From NCBI RefSeq assembly GCF_013410115.1, contig NZ_JACCCV010000001.1, forward strand, positions 186,001-250,000: 64,000 bases of DNA, written 5' to 3'. This stretch comes from Tunturiibacter gelidiferens. Lineage in GTDB: Bacteria > Acidobacteriota > Terriglobia > Terriglobales > Acidobacteriaceae. The translations under genes and the position numbers were made by a program. Positions 1 through 6,791 of the stretch are shown here, piece by piece; the stretch's first letter is position 1; each line of letters begins with the position of its first letter. The notes beneath the pieces were generated by a model, which was given only the letters and a program-made list of their open reading frames with translations, was not told the origin of the DNA and searched no databases.

Positions 1-522
1 GTAACTACTTCCAGCATAAATACCACCTTCTCCGCGAGCGCGATTGCCGCTGGCAACGACGCGCAAAACATCTTGAAGTCCCTGGCGGACGCAGCCACCA
101 GCGGCTACCGCGAAAAGCAGCTCGGACAACTGATCAGCGCCAACGATGCCGCTGTTCAATCTCTCACACAGTCACTCAAGAAAGTCATCACCGCCGATTA
201 TGCCGTGCTTCTCGCCAACGAGGAACTGAGCCTCGACACCTTCTACCAAGGTCCGATGGCCAGCGCTCAACCGAATGAACGACTCGCTCTCATCCTTGTG
301 CAGAGGCAGTACGCCCACGACAAAACTGCCCTGCAATCTCGCAAAGATGGCATTGTCAGCTACGGCAAATCGATGGACGACTTAGCCGCCTTGCACACGA
401 AGCTAAGGCAGGAGGCGGGCAAGCGGGCAAACATGGTGGAGGTTTCAAAACAAATCGGGCCTATCGTCGAATCGCTCAAGACGGCACTCTCAGATATCCA
501 GTCGAGGTCGAATCAGCCATGA
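1..522 (+). CDS. Hypothetical helical protein, 5' end outside window
   Basis: The reading frame is open from the first base of the window. The first possible internal start is a TTG at 73, so the gene most likely begins upstream and only its C-terminal 173 residues are visible. The visible part is mainly alpha-helical by composition, with many Ala, Leu, Lys and Gln, no transmembrane segment and no catalytic motif that I recognise. Its last codons overlap the next gene in an ATGA arrangement, so the two are probably co-transcribed and translationally coupled. I do not recognise the family. That it is coding is well supported by the long frame and the coupled neighbour; its function is unknown. 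Confidence 0.7.
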   Translation, partial: VTTSSINTTFSASAIAAGNDAQNILKSLADAATSGYREKQLGQLISANDAAVQSLTQSLKKVITADYAVLLANEELSLDTFYQGPMASAQPNERLALILVQRQYAHDKTALQSRKDGIVSYGKSMDDLAALHTKLRQEAGKRANMVEVSKQIGPIVESLKTALSDIQSRSNQP

Positions 523-986
523 AGAAATCTGCTAAACCGGTCGTAAGCGTGACCCCGAAGGCGGTCCCTGCGGCGTCCGCTACAACCCTCAGCGACGATC
601 AGATGCAGGCGCTCGCCCAGTCTTTTCACGACATCGCCGTAGAGATAGGACAGGTTCGCCTGGACGCGATCAGCGCTGGCAGCAAGCTCACCGATTCTGC
701 GATCGTTCAACTGCAAGGCTACGTTTATTCCCTGATGAGCGCGGCGGGGAACTTCGCTCTGCAAGCGGCGAACCTGACTCTCGCCGACGCCGATCAAGCC
801 GTCAGTGAGATCTCCCTGGCCACTCAAGCAGCGGACAAGGCGCTCGATAAGCTTCAGGATATCGACAAAGCGGTCAAGATAGCCTCTTCGGTGATCGTTC
901 TGGCGATGGCCATCTCCACGAAGGACATGGGCCAGATTGCAGCGGCGGCCAAATCGGTCGTCACGGCGGCCGGCGTGTCGGTGTAG
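519..986 (+). CDS. Hypothetical helical protein coupled to upstream gene
   Basis: This 155-residue protein starts at an ATG that overlaps the stop codon of the preceding gene (ATGA at 519-522). It has a basic, Ala/Pro/Val-rich N-terminus of about 30 residues, then long amphipathic helices, and a hydrophobic stretch at about residues 128-138 (ASSVIVLAMAI) that may be a short membrane-associating helix. No Cys, no known motif and no signal peptide are visible. Together with the upstream partner it could form a helical, coiled-coil or pore-like pair, but that is only inference from composition. A spurious minus-strand frame covers the same DNA. I do not recognise the family. Confidence 0.7.
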   Translation: MKKSAKPVVSVTPKAVPAASATTLSDDQMQALAQSFHDIAVEIGQVRLDAISAGSKLTDSAIVQLQGYVYSLMSAAGNFALQAANLTLADADQAVSEISLATQAADKALDKLQDIDKAVKIASSVIVLAMAISTKDMGQIAAAAKSVVTAAGVSV

Positions 987-1376
987 CGTCGCCATAAAGA
1001 CCGAATAGGGGTTTTACCCCTTGGGATAGTCCGGACAGCGAGGCGACTGTTGGATTGCGGTGCGAGTTCCTCCTTCGCGAGGCAAACTGCCTTGCTTCGT
1101 CGTGACTATCATTCCCTGTCGGAACAGACTGCAAACATCCCGATATGGTACGAGCACGGATTTACCGACGGCTTTATTTGGTAAAAAACGGCTCCTAGTC
1201 AAGACCGCGAACTAGAATTCTTTATAGAACTTCAAGACGAAACGCAAACCAAAAAAGGATCTTGAGATTCGGTAAGCGAAAGTATTAATCGAATCGAAAC
1301 TTTTGTCTGCACTTTGCGTCTTCATTTTATGTGAGATTGTGCCCGTCGAGGCGCACCCTCCCCAGAGGAAACAAGA
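987..1376. other. Intergenic gap, no gene seen
   Basis: This 390-base stretch has lower GC than its surroundings and no frame with convincing protein character. A weak G/C hairpin with a T-rich loop lies at about 1007-1021, just after the preceding gene, and could be a terminator. A good ribosome binding site for the next gene (GAGGAAAC) sits at the right edge. Confidence 0.5.
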
Positions 1377-1610
1377 ATGACTCACAGGTTCAAGCGGTTC
1401 GCGATCACGCTGATGCTTCTTATAGCGCTCAGCTTTACCTTCGAGCGCCAGGCCCACGCCTACGTCGATCCCGGCTCAGGTCTGCTCTTGTTTCAAGGCA
1501 TCAGCGCGGCAATCTCAGGAGCTCTCTTCTACTTCCGCCGCCGGCTCAAGAGTCTCTTCGTCAAACCTCAAGCAAAGTCGGAGCACGGAACAACACCGTT
1601 CAGCTCGTAG
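1377..1610 (+). CDS. Small secreted or membrane protein with YVDPGSG motif
   Basis: The 77-residue product has an N-terminal hydrophobic segment (residues 9-22) ending in QAHA, which fits a signal peptide or membrane anchor. It is followed by the motif YVDPGSGLLLFQ, a second hydrophobic stretch at about residues 36-52, and a basic tail (RRRLKSLF). Short proteins with a YxDPGSG motif followed by one transmembrane helix are common in Acidobacteriota and other environmental bacteria, often near polysaccharide genes; no function is established. The ATG has a ribosome binding site (GAGGAAAC) nine bases upstream. It converges with the next gene, leaving 21 bases between the stop codons. Confidence 0.75.
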   Translation: MTHRFKRFAITLMLLIALSFTFERQAHAYVDPGSGLLLFQGISAAISGALFYFRRRLKSLFVKPQAKSEHGTTPFSS

Positions 1611-1631
1611 GCGAATTGTCCAGGCTAAAAC

Positions 1632-2051
1632 TTACTGCTGCGGGTCCTCCGGCATAATCGCCCCTGCCTTGACCCATCGCTCCACCGTCGCGATATCCGC
1701 ATCAGAGAGCTTCGGCTGCTTCGGAGGCATCGGCATCGGATCCTTCGCTGGCCCCTCATGACGGATCAGCCGCACGAGCAGACTGTTTGCCGGATCTCCC
1801 GGTATCAGCACCGGACCTTCATGTCCACCCTTCAACATCCCCGCCCGCGTTTGAATACTCAACCCGCCGCGATGGTTCGTCCCGCCATGACACCGGTAGC
1901 AGTTCGCCTGAAGGATCGGCTGAACCTTCGTTGTGTAGAACTCGGGCTTTGCTGCCTCATCGGGCCCCGCAGCCTGCACCGCTCTCACTCGTAATCCCCA
2001 CCCCAGCAACGCGATGGTGACCAGCCCCAAGGCCGCCGACATTCTCTTCAT
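1632..2051 (-). CDS. Planctomycetes-type cytochrome c domain protein
   Basis: The 139-residue protein has a signal peptide (hydrophobic residues 6-20, cleavage probably after RAVQA) and a single covalent haem site, CYRCH, at about residues 51-55. The context resembles the PSCyt1 domain: a KVQPILQANCYRCH stretch, then GGLSIQTRAGMLKGG and the motif LIPGDPANSLLVRLI, ending in a D-x-x-x-x-x-RWVKAGA helix. In this family the domain binds one haem c in the periplasm and is often found alone or fused to DUF1549/DUF1553 in Planctomycetes and Acidobacteriota. The start has a strong GGAGG five bases upstream. It is divergent from the DUF5715 gene across a 111-base gap. Confidence 0.85.
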   Translation of the reverse strand: MKRMSAALGLVTIALLGWGLRVRAVQAAGPDEAAKPEFYTTKVQPILQANCYRCHGGTNHRGGLSIQTRAGMLKGGHEGPVLIPGDPANSLLVRLIRHEGPAKDPMPMPPKQPKLSDADIATVERWVKAGAIMPEDPQQ

Positions 2052-2162
2052 TCATTCCTCCCTGTTAATCGACAAGTATACGGAACCCACCTCGTCACTT
2101 ACACACTGTCTCATCAACGATTAACTTAGAAATTGCTCTGGCGTCTCCGCGCCTCCGAAAAC

Positions 2163-3389
2163 ATGATGCGTTTGAACGCCCCCATACCGGCCCTTCTGGC
2201 GCTTGCAGCCCTGTCTTTGTCTTCTGCAAGCAGCCTCGCCAAACCGACGCATCACCCCTCGGCCCATAAAAAGACCGTTGCCGCTGCAGCTGCAAAGCAT
2301 CCAAAGAGACAAAAGGCCGCCGCCAAGCCGACGCACGCCCACGGCTCCAAACACCACAGCGTGTCAAAGGCCGATGCGCCCGTGACTGCGCGCGTTCATG
2401 CGCGGAGTACGACCGCACACCACCGCCTGCGGCACGCCGTCAGCGCCCCGGTGCCGAGGAGCACGCAGCCTGAGCTGACAGCCTCCGCAGCCGCACCACA
2501 AAAGGCGACGTCGGAGGACTTCCTCAAAGCTGCTGCGTCCACCCAGGTGGAGACGCAGGCCGCGGTCGCGATTCACGGAACATCTCGCCCGGAGGAACTC
2601 AACGAGACGCGTGATGCGCCGGTTGCGCCTGTGCGCAAACCCACCGCAAAGCCCGTCTCCGTGGCCAAGCCAGTTCCTGTGATCAGCGTTGTCCGCCCGG
2701 CTGCGGAGAGGCCACAGCTGGCCAGCGTCGAAGAGGTCGCATCGACTCCGGTCATCCTACCCAATCTCTACAACAAGCGCGGCCGCCTCATCGTCCCTCC
2801 GCCGCTGAAGGGCTCTCACGAGATCCTCGTCCACCAGAACGAGGTTGCCGATCGCGATGGACTCTCTCGCATTCAGGATGACGGCGACCTTCTCGACATG
2901 CGCAACAAGAGGCTGCTCGTAGCTCTCCCCGATAACGAAGGTCTCCAGGTGGACGACCGTCTGCCCACAAATCGGCGGTACTGCCGTCCCTGGACGGCGC
3001 AGTTTCTCGCGACCCTGGCGCGCGCACACTACGCTCGCTTCCACACGCCACTGCAGGTCAACTCTGCAGTACGAACGGTCGAATTTCAGCAGCACCTGAT
3101 GCACATCAACGGCAACGCCGCTCCAGCCGAAGGCGACACCGCGTCTCCTCACCTTACCGGTCAGGCCATCGACATTGCGAAACACGGCCTCTCGCTGGCG
3201 GAGATTGCGTGGCTTCGCGGATACCTTCTTCCGCTCGTGCAGGAGGGAAAAGTTGATGTCGAAGAGGAGTTTCAGCAGTCCTGCTTCCACGTCAGCGTGT
3301 ACAAAAAGTATCTGCCGCCTGCGCCTGAGCGCGACCTCGCCATCCTGCATCACGGGGGAACGTCTGCACTGGCTACGGCGTTACGCTAG
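2163..3389 (+). CDS. DUF5715 family protein, M15 peptidase-like
   Basis: I place the start at the double ATG at 2163/2166, because the hydrophobic signal peptide follows directly (PALLALAALSLSSASSLA); an upstream in-frame ATG at 2133 would put ten unlikely residues before it. The mature protein has a long low-complexity stretch rich in Lys, His, Ala and Pro (about residues 25-190), then a globular C-terminal half. That half contains SAVRTVEFQQHL, HLTGQAIDIAKHGLS and a terminal CFHVSVY. The pattern of H-x(6)-D plus a late His resembles the zinc site of M15 D-Ala-D-Ala carboxypeptidases and matches DUF5715 of Acidobacteriota. A role in cell-wall processing is an inference. A palindromic repeat follows the stop codon. 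Confidence 0.82.
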   Translation: MMRLNAPIPALLALAALSLSSASSLAKPTHHPSAHKKTVAAAAAKHPKRQKAAAKPTHAHGSKHHSVSKADAPVTARVHARSTTAHHRLRHAVSAPVPRSTQPELTASAAAPQKATSEDFLKAAASTQVETQAAVAIHGTSRPEELNETRDAPVAPVRKPTAKPVSVAKPVPVISVVRPAAERPQLASVEEVASTPVILPNLYNKRGRLIVPPPLKGSHEILVHQNEVADRDGLSRIQDDGDLLDMRNKRLLVALPDNEGLQVDDRLPTNRRYCRPWTAQFLATLARAHYARFHTPLQVNSAVRTVEFQQHLMHINGNAAPAEGDTASPHLTGQAIDIAKHGLSLAEIAWLRGYLLPLVQEGKVDVEEEFQQSCFHVSVYKKYLPPAPERDLAILHHGGTSALATALR

Positions 3390-3400
3390 AGCCCAGCCTT

Positions 3401-3495
3401 CCGACCAACGGGAGGACCGCAGCCGAGCGATTCGGCAACCAGGAAAAACGCCATGCAATGGCCGCCCTCCGCGCAGGAGGCCCGTCCGGCAGGAC
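3401..3495. repeat. Compound palindromic repeat, half unit
   Basis: This is a half copy of the dispersed palindromic element described in the findings. It holds the central motif CGACCAACGGGAGGACC at its left end and one outer arm at its right end, finishing with CGTCCGGCAGGAC. The arm hairpin is CCTCC-GCGCA-GGAGG (3464-3480). It lies in the convergent gap between the DUF5715 gene and the oxidoreductase gene, where it could also act as a bidirectional terminator. Confidence 0.85.
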
Positions 3496-3526
3496 AGAGT
3501 CGCGCGGTTTCTCTATAAGAAGAGGA

Positions 3527-4528
3527 CTATAAGCTCTCGCGAGTCCCAGTTCGCCAACTCTTGATCGCCGCATCGAGCGCCTGCATATTGTGAAAGCCAT
3601 CTTTTCCAGTAGCCGCGAAGTTGCTACCGCCGCGCAGCGCCATGGCAAAGTTGTCAAGCATCCGGGTGTAGCCGTCACCGTTGTCCACGGTGACGCTCTC
3701 CACCACCTCCCCGGCCCGACGCACTACGATCTGCACGGGCCGGTCCACCGTCAGACCACCTTCGGAGGTCATCACCCCATTGCTGCCATTCACCTCAACC
3801 AGCGATCGATAGGGCGCGCGCGCACTCGTCGTTACAGTGGCAAAGACGTCGCCCGTCATCTCCATCTGCAGCGACGCGACGGCTTCCACTTCGCCTGATG
3901 AAGCATCCTTCCGAGCCAGAGTGCCGACACTCACCACATCCTCGCCGAGGACGAAGCGCAGCGCATCGATGCAGTGCACACCAACATCCCCGATGGGGCC
4001 GCCGTAAGCGAGCTTCGCGTCGATAATCCACTTTCTCGCAGAGTTTGTAGCCGGGTAGCAGTACTCCGCGCGCGCCAGCTGTGGCTTCCCGATCACCCCA
4101 GCGGCTATCTGCTCCCGCATCAACTCCAGGCTTCGGTTGTAGCGAAAGTTTTGTGCCACCCCAAACAACAACCCTGCGGCCAAAGCGGCAGCATTCATCT
4201 CCTCGGCCTCAGCCGCGCTCATCGCCAGCGGCTTCTCGCAGAGCACTGCCTTGCCATGCTTCAGCGCCAGCAGCGTGTCGTCGCGGTGCATCGCGTCCGG
4301 CGATGTGATGAACACAACATCCACATCCGGCGAAGAACAGAGTTCCTCCCGCGTGGCAAAGCAGTGAGGTATCTGGTACTCCGCGCAGTTCGTGAGCGCA
4401 GCAGCGTGGTCTCGCCGCCACATCCCGCTCAACGTCGAATGCTCGCACTTCGGAAACGCCGGCAATAATCGACGGACCGCATGATGACCAAAGCCGAGAA
4501 TCGCGTACCGCACAGGCGACTGCGTCAT
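3527..4528 (-). CDS. Gfo/Idh/MocA family NAD(P)-dependent oxidoreductase
   Basis: The 333-residue protein begins with a Rossmann nucleotide-binding motif (YAILGFGHHAVRRLLP, residues 8-23). It carries the family hallmark EKP at about residues 98-100 (VLCEKPLAMS); its Lys is the usual catalytic residue. The second signature GDVGVHCIDALRFVLG lies at about residues 180-195 and contains the His and Asp that normally contact substrate. Length and domain order (N-terminal Rossmann fold, C-terminal alpha/beta sheet domain) are normal. Such enzymes oxidise sugars, inositols or related polyols; the substrate cannot be read from sequence. It follows the SurA-like gene on the same strand after 51 bases and may be read from the same transcript, though its function differs from the envelope genes upstream. 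Confidence 0.9.
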   Translation of the reverse strand: MTQSPVRYAILGFGHHAVRRLLPAFPKCEHSTLSGMWRRDHAAALTNCAEYQIPHCFATREELCSSPDVDVVFITSPDAMHRDDTLLALKHGKAVLCEKPLAMSAAEAEEMNAAALAAGLLFGVAQNFRYNRSLELMREQIAAGVIGKPQLARAEYCYPATNSARKWIIDAKLAYGGPIGDVGVHCIDALRFVLGEDVVSVGTLARKDASSGEVEAVASLQMEMTGDVFATVTTSARAPYRSLVEVNGSNGVMTSEGGLTVDRPVQIVVRRAGEVVESVTVDNGDGYTRMLDNFAMALRGGSNFAATGKDGFHNMQALDAAIKSWRTGTRESL

Positions 4529-4579
4529 GAGAACTCCCAGAGAAAGAAGAGAGATGAGTGGCGATATCCGGTTGAAGAG

Positions 4580-5698
4580 TTAGTGAGCGTCCGTCTTGAA
4601 GATCTGTTCGGCGAAGAAGTTCTCCACCTTGGCCTGATCGTGCACCATCTCAAGGTAGGCGCTCTTCAACAGCTGCGAGCGTACGTCGCGCAACTGCTGG
4701 CGGATAGCCTGCTGCACCCGAGGATCGTTCACATCGCGCTGCCCTGCGGGGTCGCGCGAGATCAGCTTGTAGATCGCATACCCCGCCGGCCGCTTGCTCT
4801 GTGCATCGAGCAGCGGAAGGATTTCGGTGATCTGCCCTGCCTTCAGCTTCATCACCGCGGTGAAGACCGACGGATCCGAGTGTAGCTGCGACTCGCCGAC
4901 GAAGCCCATATCTCCCCCGTTGGGGGCAGTCTCCGGCTGCTCCGACCAGTTGCTCGCGATCGTGGCGAAGTCCTCACCGCTGTCGAGACGATTCTTCAAC
5001 GCCTGGATCTTCTTCTTCGCCTCGACGTCGTTGGTCGCTTTGCTTCCCTGCAGGTTGCCCGGCTGCGGCGACGGCTGATCGGTGACCTGAATCGTCGCCA
5101 GGTGATACTTCGTCTCAAGCAGGTTGAACTCGGCTTTGTGCTGGTTGTAGTAGTTCGCTACATCCGCGTCGGTCACGGTGATCTTCGAGTTGATCTCTTT
5201 GTTCAGCAGCTTGTTGATCGTGAGATTTCGTCGTAGCGCGTGCTTCAGATCATCGACCGTCTGATTGCTCGCCTTCAGCCGCTGCTGAAACTGCTCCTCG
5301 GTATAGGGAGCCTTCATCTCGGCGAGCTTCGCATCGACCTCTTCGCTGGTCGCAGTAAGATTCATCTTTGTGGCGCGCTGCTCGACAATCTCTTCGTCGA
5401 TCAGCTCGCGCAGAACATTCAAACGCAGCGAGTCGGCCTGCTCCTGCGACGGCTGCTGTTGTTGCTGAGCGGCATCTCCAAGCTGCGCCTTGTAGGCCTT
5501 GTCCAGATCAGCCTGCATAATGGCATGGCCATTCACCGTCGCGACTACATCCGCACTATGTCCGCGATTGCATCCAGCAACAGGCAACAGACCTGAAGCC
5601 AGAATCAGCACTGCCAGAAGAGAGACGGCACGAAAGGAGCGCGTTGTAAAAGTACGTTCGGTATCGGTCGACAAGCTCGGCACGTCCGTGTTCGGCAT
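4580..5698 (-). CDS. SurA-like parvulin peptidyl-prolyl isomerase lipoprotein
   Basis: I chose the ATG at 5698 because it has AGGAG eight bases upstream; the longer frame to 5806 would run into the preceding gene. The 372-residue product has a lipoprotein signal with the lipobox VAGC (Cys43). A SurA-N-like helical domain follows (ATVNGHAIMQADLDKAYK), then a parvulin/PPIC domain at about residues 195-305 recognised by YHLATIQVTD, the EDFATIASNWSEQ region and GGDMGFVGESQL. The family assists folding of outer-membrane proteins in the periplasm. It sits directly downstream of a DsbA-like gene and LptD, which fits a role in beta-barrel assembly. Anchoring by a lipid, rather than being soluble as in E. 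coli SurA, is notable but common outside Proteobacteria. Confidence 0.88.
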   Translation of the reverse strand: MPNTDVPSLSTDTERTFTTRSFRAVSLLAVLILASGLLPVAGCNRGHSADVVATVNGHAIMQADLDKAYKAQLGDAAQQQQQPSQEQADSLRLNVLRELIDEEIVEQRATKMNLTATSEEVDAKLAEMKAPYTEEQFQQRLKASNQTVDDLKHALRRNLTINKLLNKEINSKITVTDADVANYYNQHKAEFNLLETKYHLATIQVTDQPSPQPGNLQGSKATNDVEAKKKIQALKNRLDSGEDFATIASNWSEQPETAPNGGDMGFVGESQLHSDPSVFTAVMKLKAGQITEILPLLDAQSKRPAGYAIYKLISRDPAGQRDVNDPRVQQAIRQQLRDVRSQLLKSAYLEMVHDQAKVENFFAEQIFKTDAH

Positions 5699-5720
5699 CC
5701 AAATCTCCTGCATTCTTCTG

Positions 5721-6707
5721 CTAGTTGCCGGGTTTGGTCGCCGGCGGGGTTTGAGGCTGAGCCTGAATTGGTGTCGGTGGCGGTGGCGGCGTCTGCCCGG
5801 AGGCAATCAGCGCGCTATCGATCATACGATACACATCCTCCAACGGCTGCGCTCCCTCCACCTTTTCTCCATTAATGAATAGCGCCGGGGTCGAATCCAC
5901 GCCCAGGCTCTCGCCCAACTTGATCGACGCTTTGATCGCCGTGTCATCCTGCTTCGCGAGGCACGCGTTCAGGGCGTCCGCGTTCAAGTTCTGTTTCTTC
6001 CCCTCATCGCGCGCCAGCGTATCGAGGTTCTCGTTGGCCTTTGCGAGACTCTTCTCCGTACCGCCAAGGTCTCCCGCGTGCGCGTGGATGTAATCCACCA
6101 GATTCCAGTAGCCCACCGGGCTCTGGGCACCCACGCAGTTCGTGTCGATCGCCGCGCGCATCGCCCACGGATGCTGATCCAGCGGAAAGTCACGATAGAC
6201 GATATGAATCTGGTTCTTGTAACGCTCGGTCAGCGCAGGAAACAGCTGTTCATGCATCTTCGCGCAGTATGGGCACTCCAGGTCGTCGAACCCGACGATC
6301 AGCACCGGCGCATTCGCCGGACCACCCCGCGCCGGTCTTCCATCGCCACTCACCAGCAGCTTCGGATCCTTGCTGATATCGAACTTGCTAAACTGTGCCA
6401 GAGTGTTGCCGTCCGTCGAGATCAGAAAGTCCGTCGGCTTGCTCGACTTGCCGTCGGCCAGAAACGACACGCTGATCCTGTCAAAGCCCGGCACCTCGCT
6501 CCTGGTGCGCGATCCAACCTGAATCACATAGCCGGCTGGAATCGACGCACGCGAACGGATCAGCACCTCCACACGTCGCACGGCCTCAGGAGAGAGCTTC
6601 CCCGAAGTGTCGCTCGTCGTCGGAGTCGGAGTCTGGGCGTGGCAACCAAGGGCAGCCAGCGCAAAGGCAAAGATCAGGGTTCGGAACGGCTTCACAGCAA
6701 TCAGCAC
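5721..6707 (-). CDS. DsbA-like thioredoxin-fold disulfide oxidoreductase
   Basis: This 328-residue protein has a short N-terminal signal with a lipobox-like LAALGC (Cys22). A regulatory or dimerisation segment (about residues 40-125) precedes a thioredoxin fold of the Thioredoxin_4/DsbA type with the active site ECPYC (Cys145-Cys148). A cis-proline loop is expected at DSTPALFING near residue 270. The tail is a Pro/Gln/Thr-rich stretch. The GTG at 6707 has GAGG five bases upstream; a second GTG at 6695 is less well placed. The family forms or isomerises disulfides in the periplasm. The neighbouring LptD carries a conserved Cys pair, so LptD is a plausible client. It is separated from the SurA-like gene by 22 bases. 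Confidence 0.9.
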   Translation of the reverse strand: MLIAVKPFRTLIFAFALAALGCHAQTPTPTTSDTSGKLSPEAVRRVEVLIRSRASIPAGYVIQVGSRTRSEVPGFDRISVSFLADGKSSKPTDFLISTDGNTLAQFSKFDISKDPKLLVSGDGRPARGGPANAPVLIVGFDDLECPYCAKMHEQLFPALTERYKNQIHIVYRDFPLDQHPWAMRAAIDTNCVGAQSPVGYWNLVDYIHAHAGDLGGTEKSLAKANENLDTLARDEGKKQNLNADALNACLAKQDDTAIKASIKLGESLGVDSTPALFINGEKVEGAQPLEDVYRMIDSALIASGQTPPPPPTPIQAQPQTPPATKPGN

Positions 6708-6791
6708 AATACCTCGATTATCTCACGCAGAGGCGATTTACAAGGCCGCGGACCCCTCTGAGCGGCCCCAGGAACACACGCACAGCCACGC

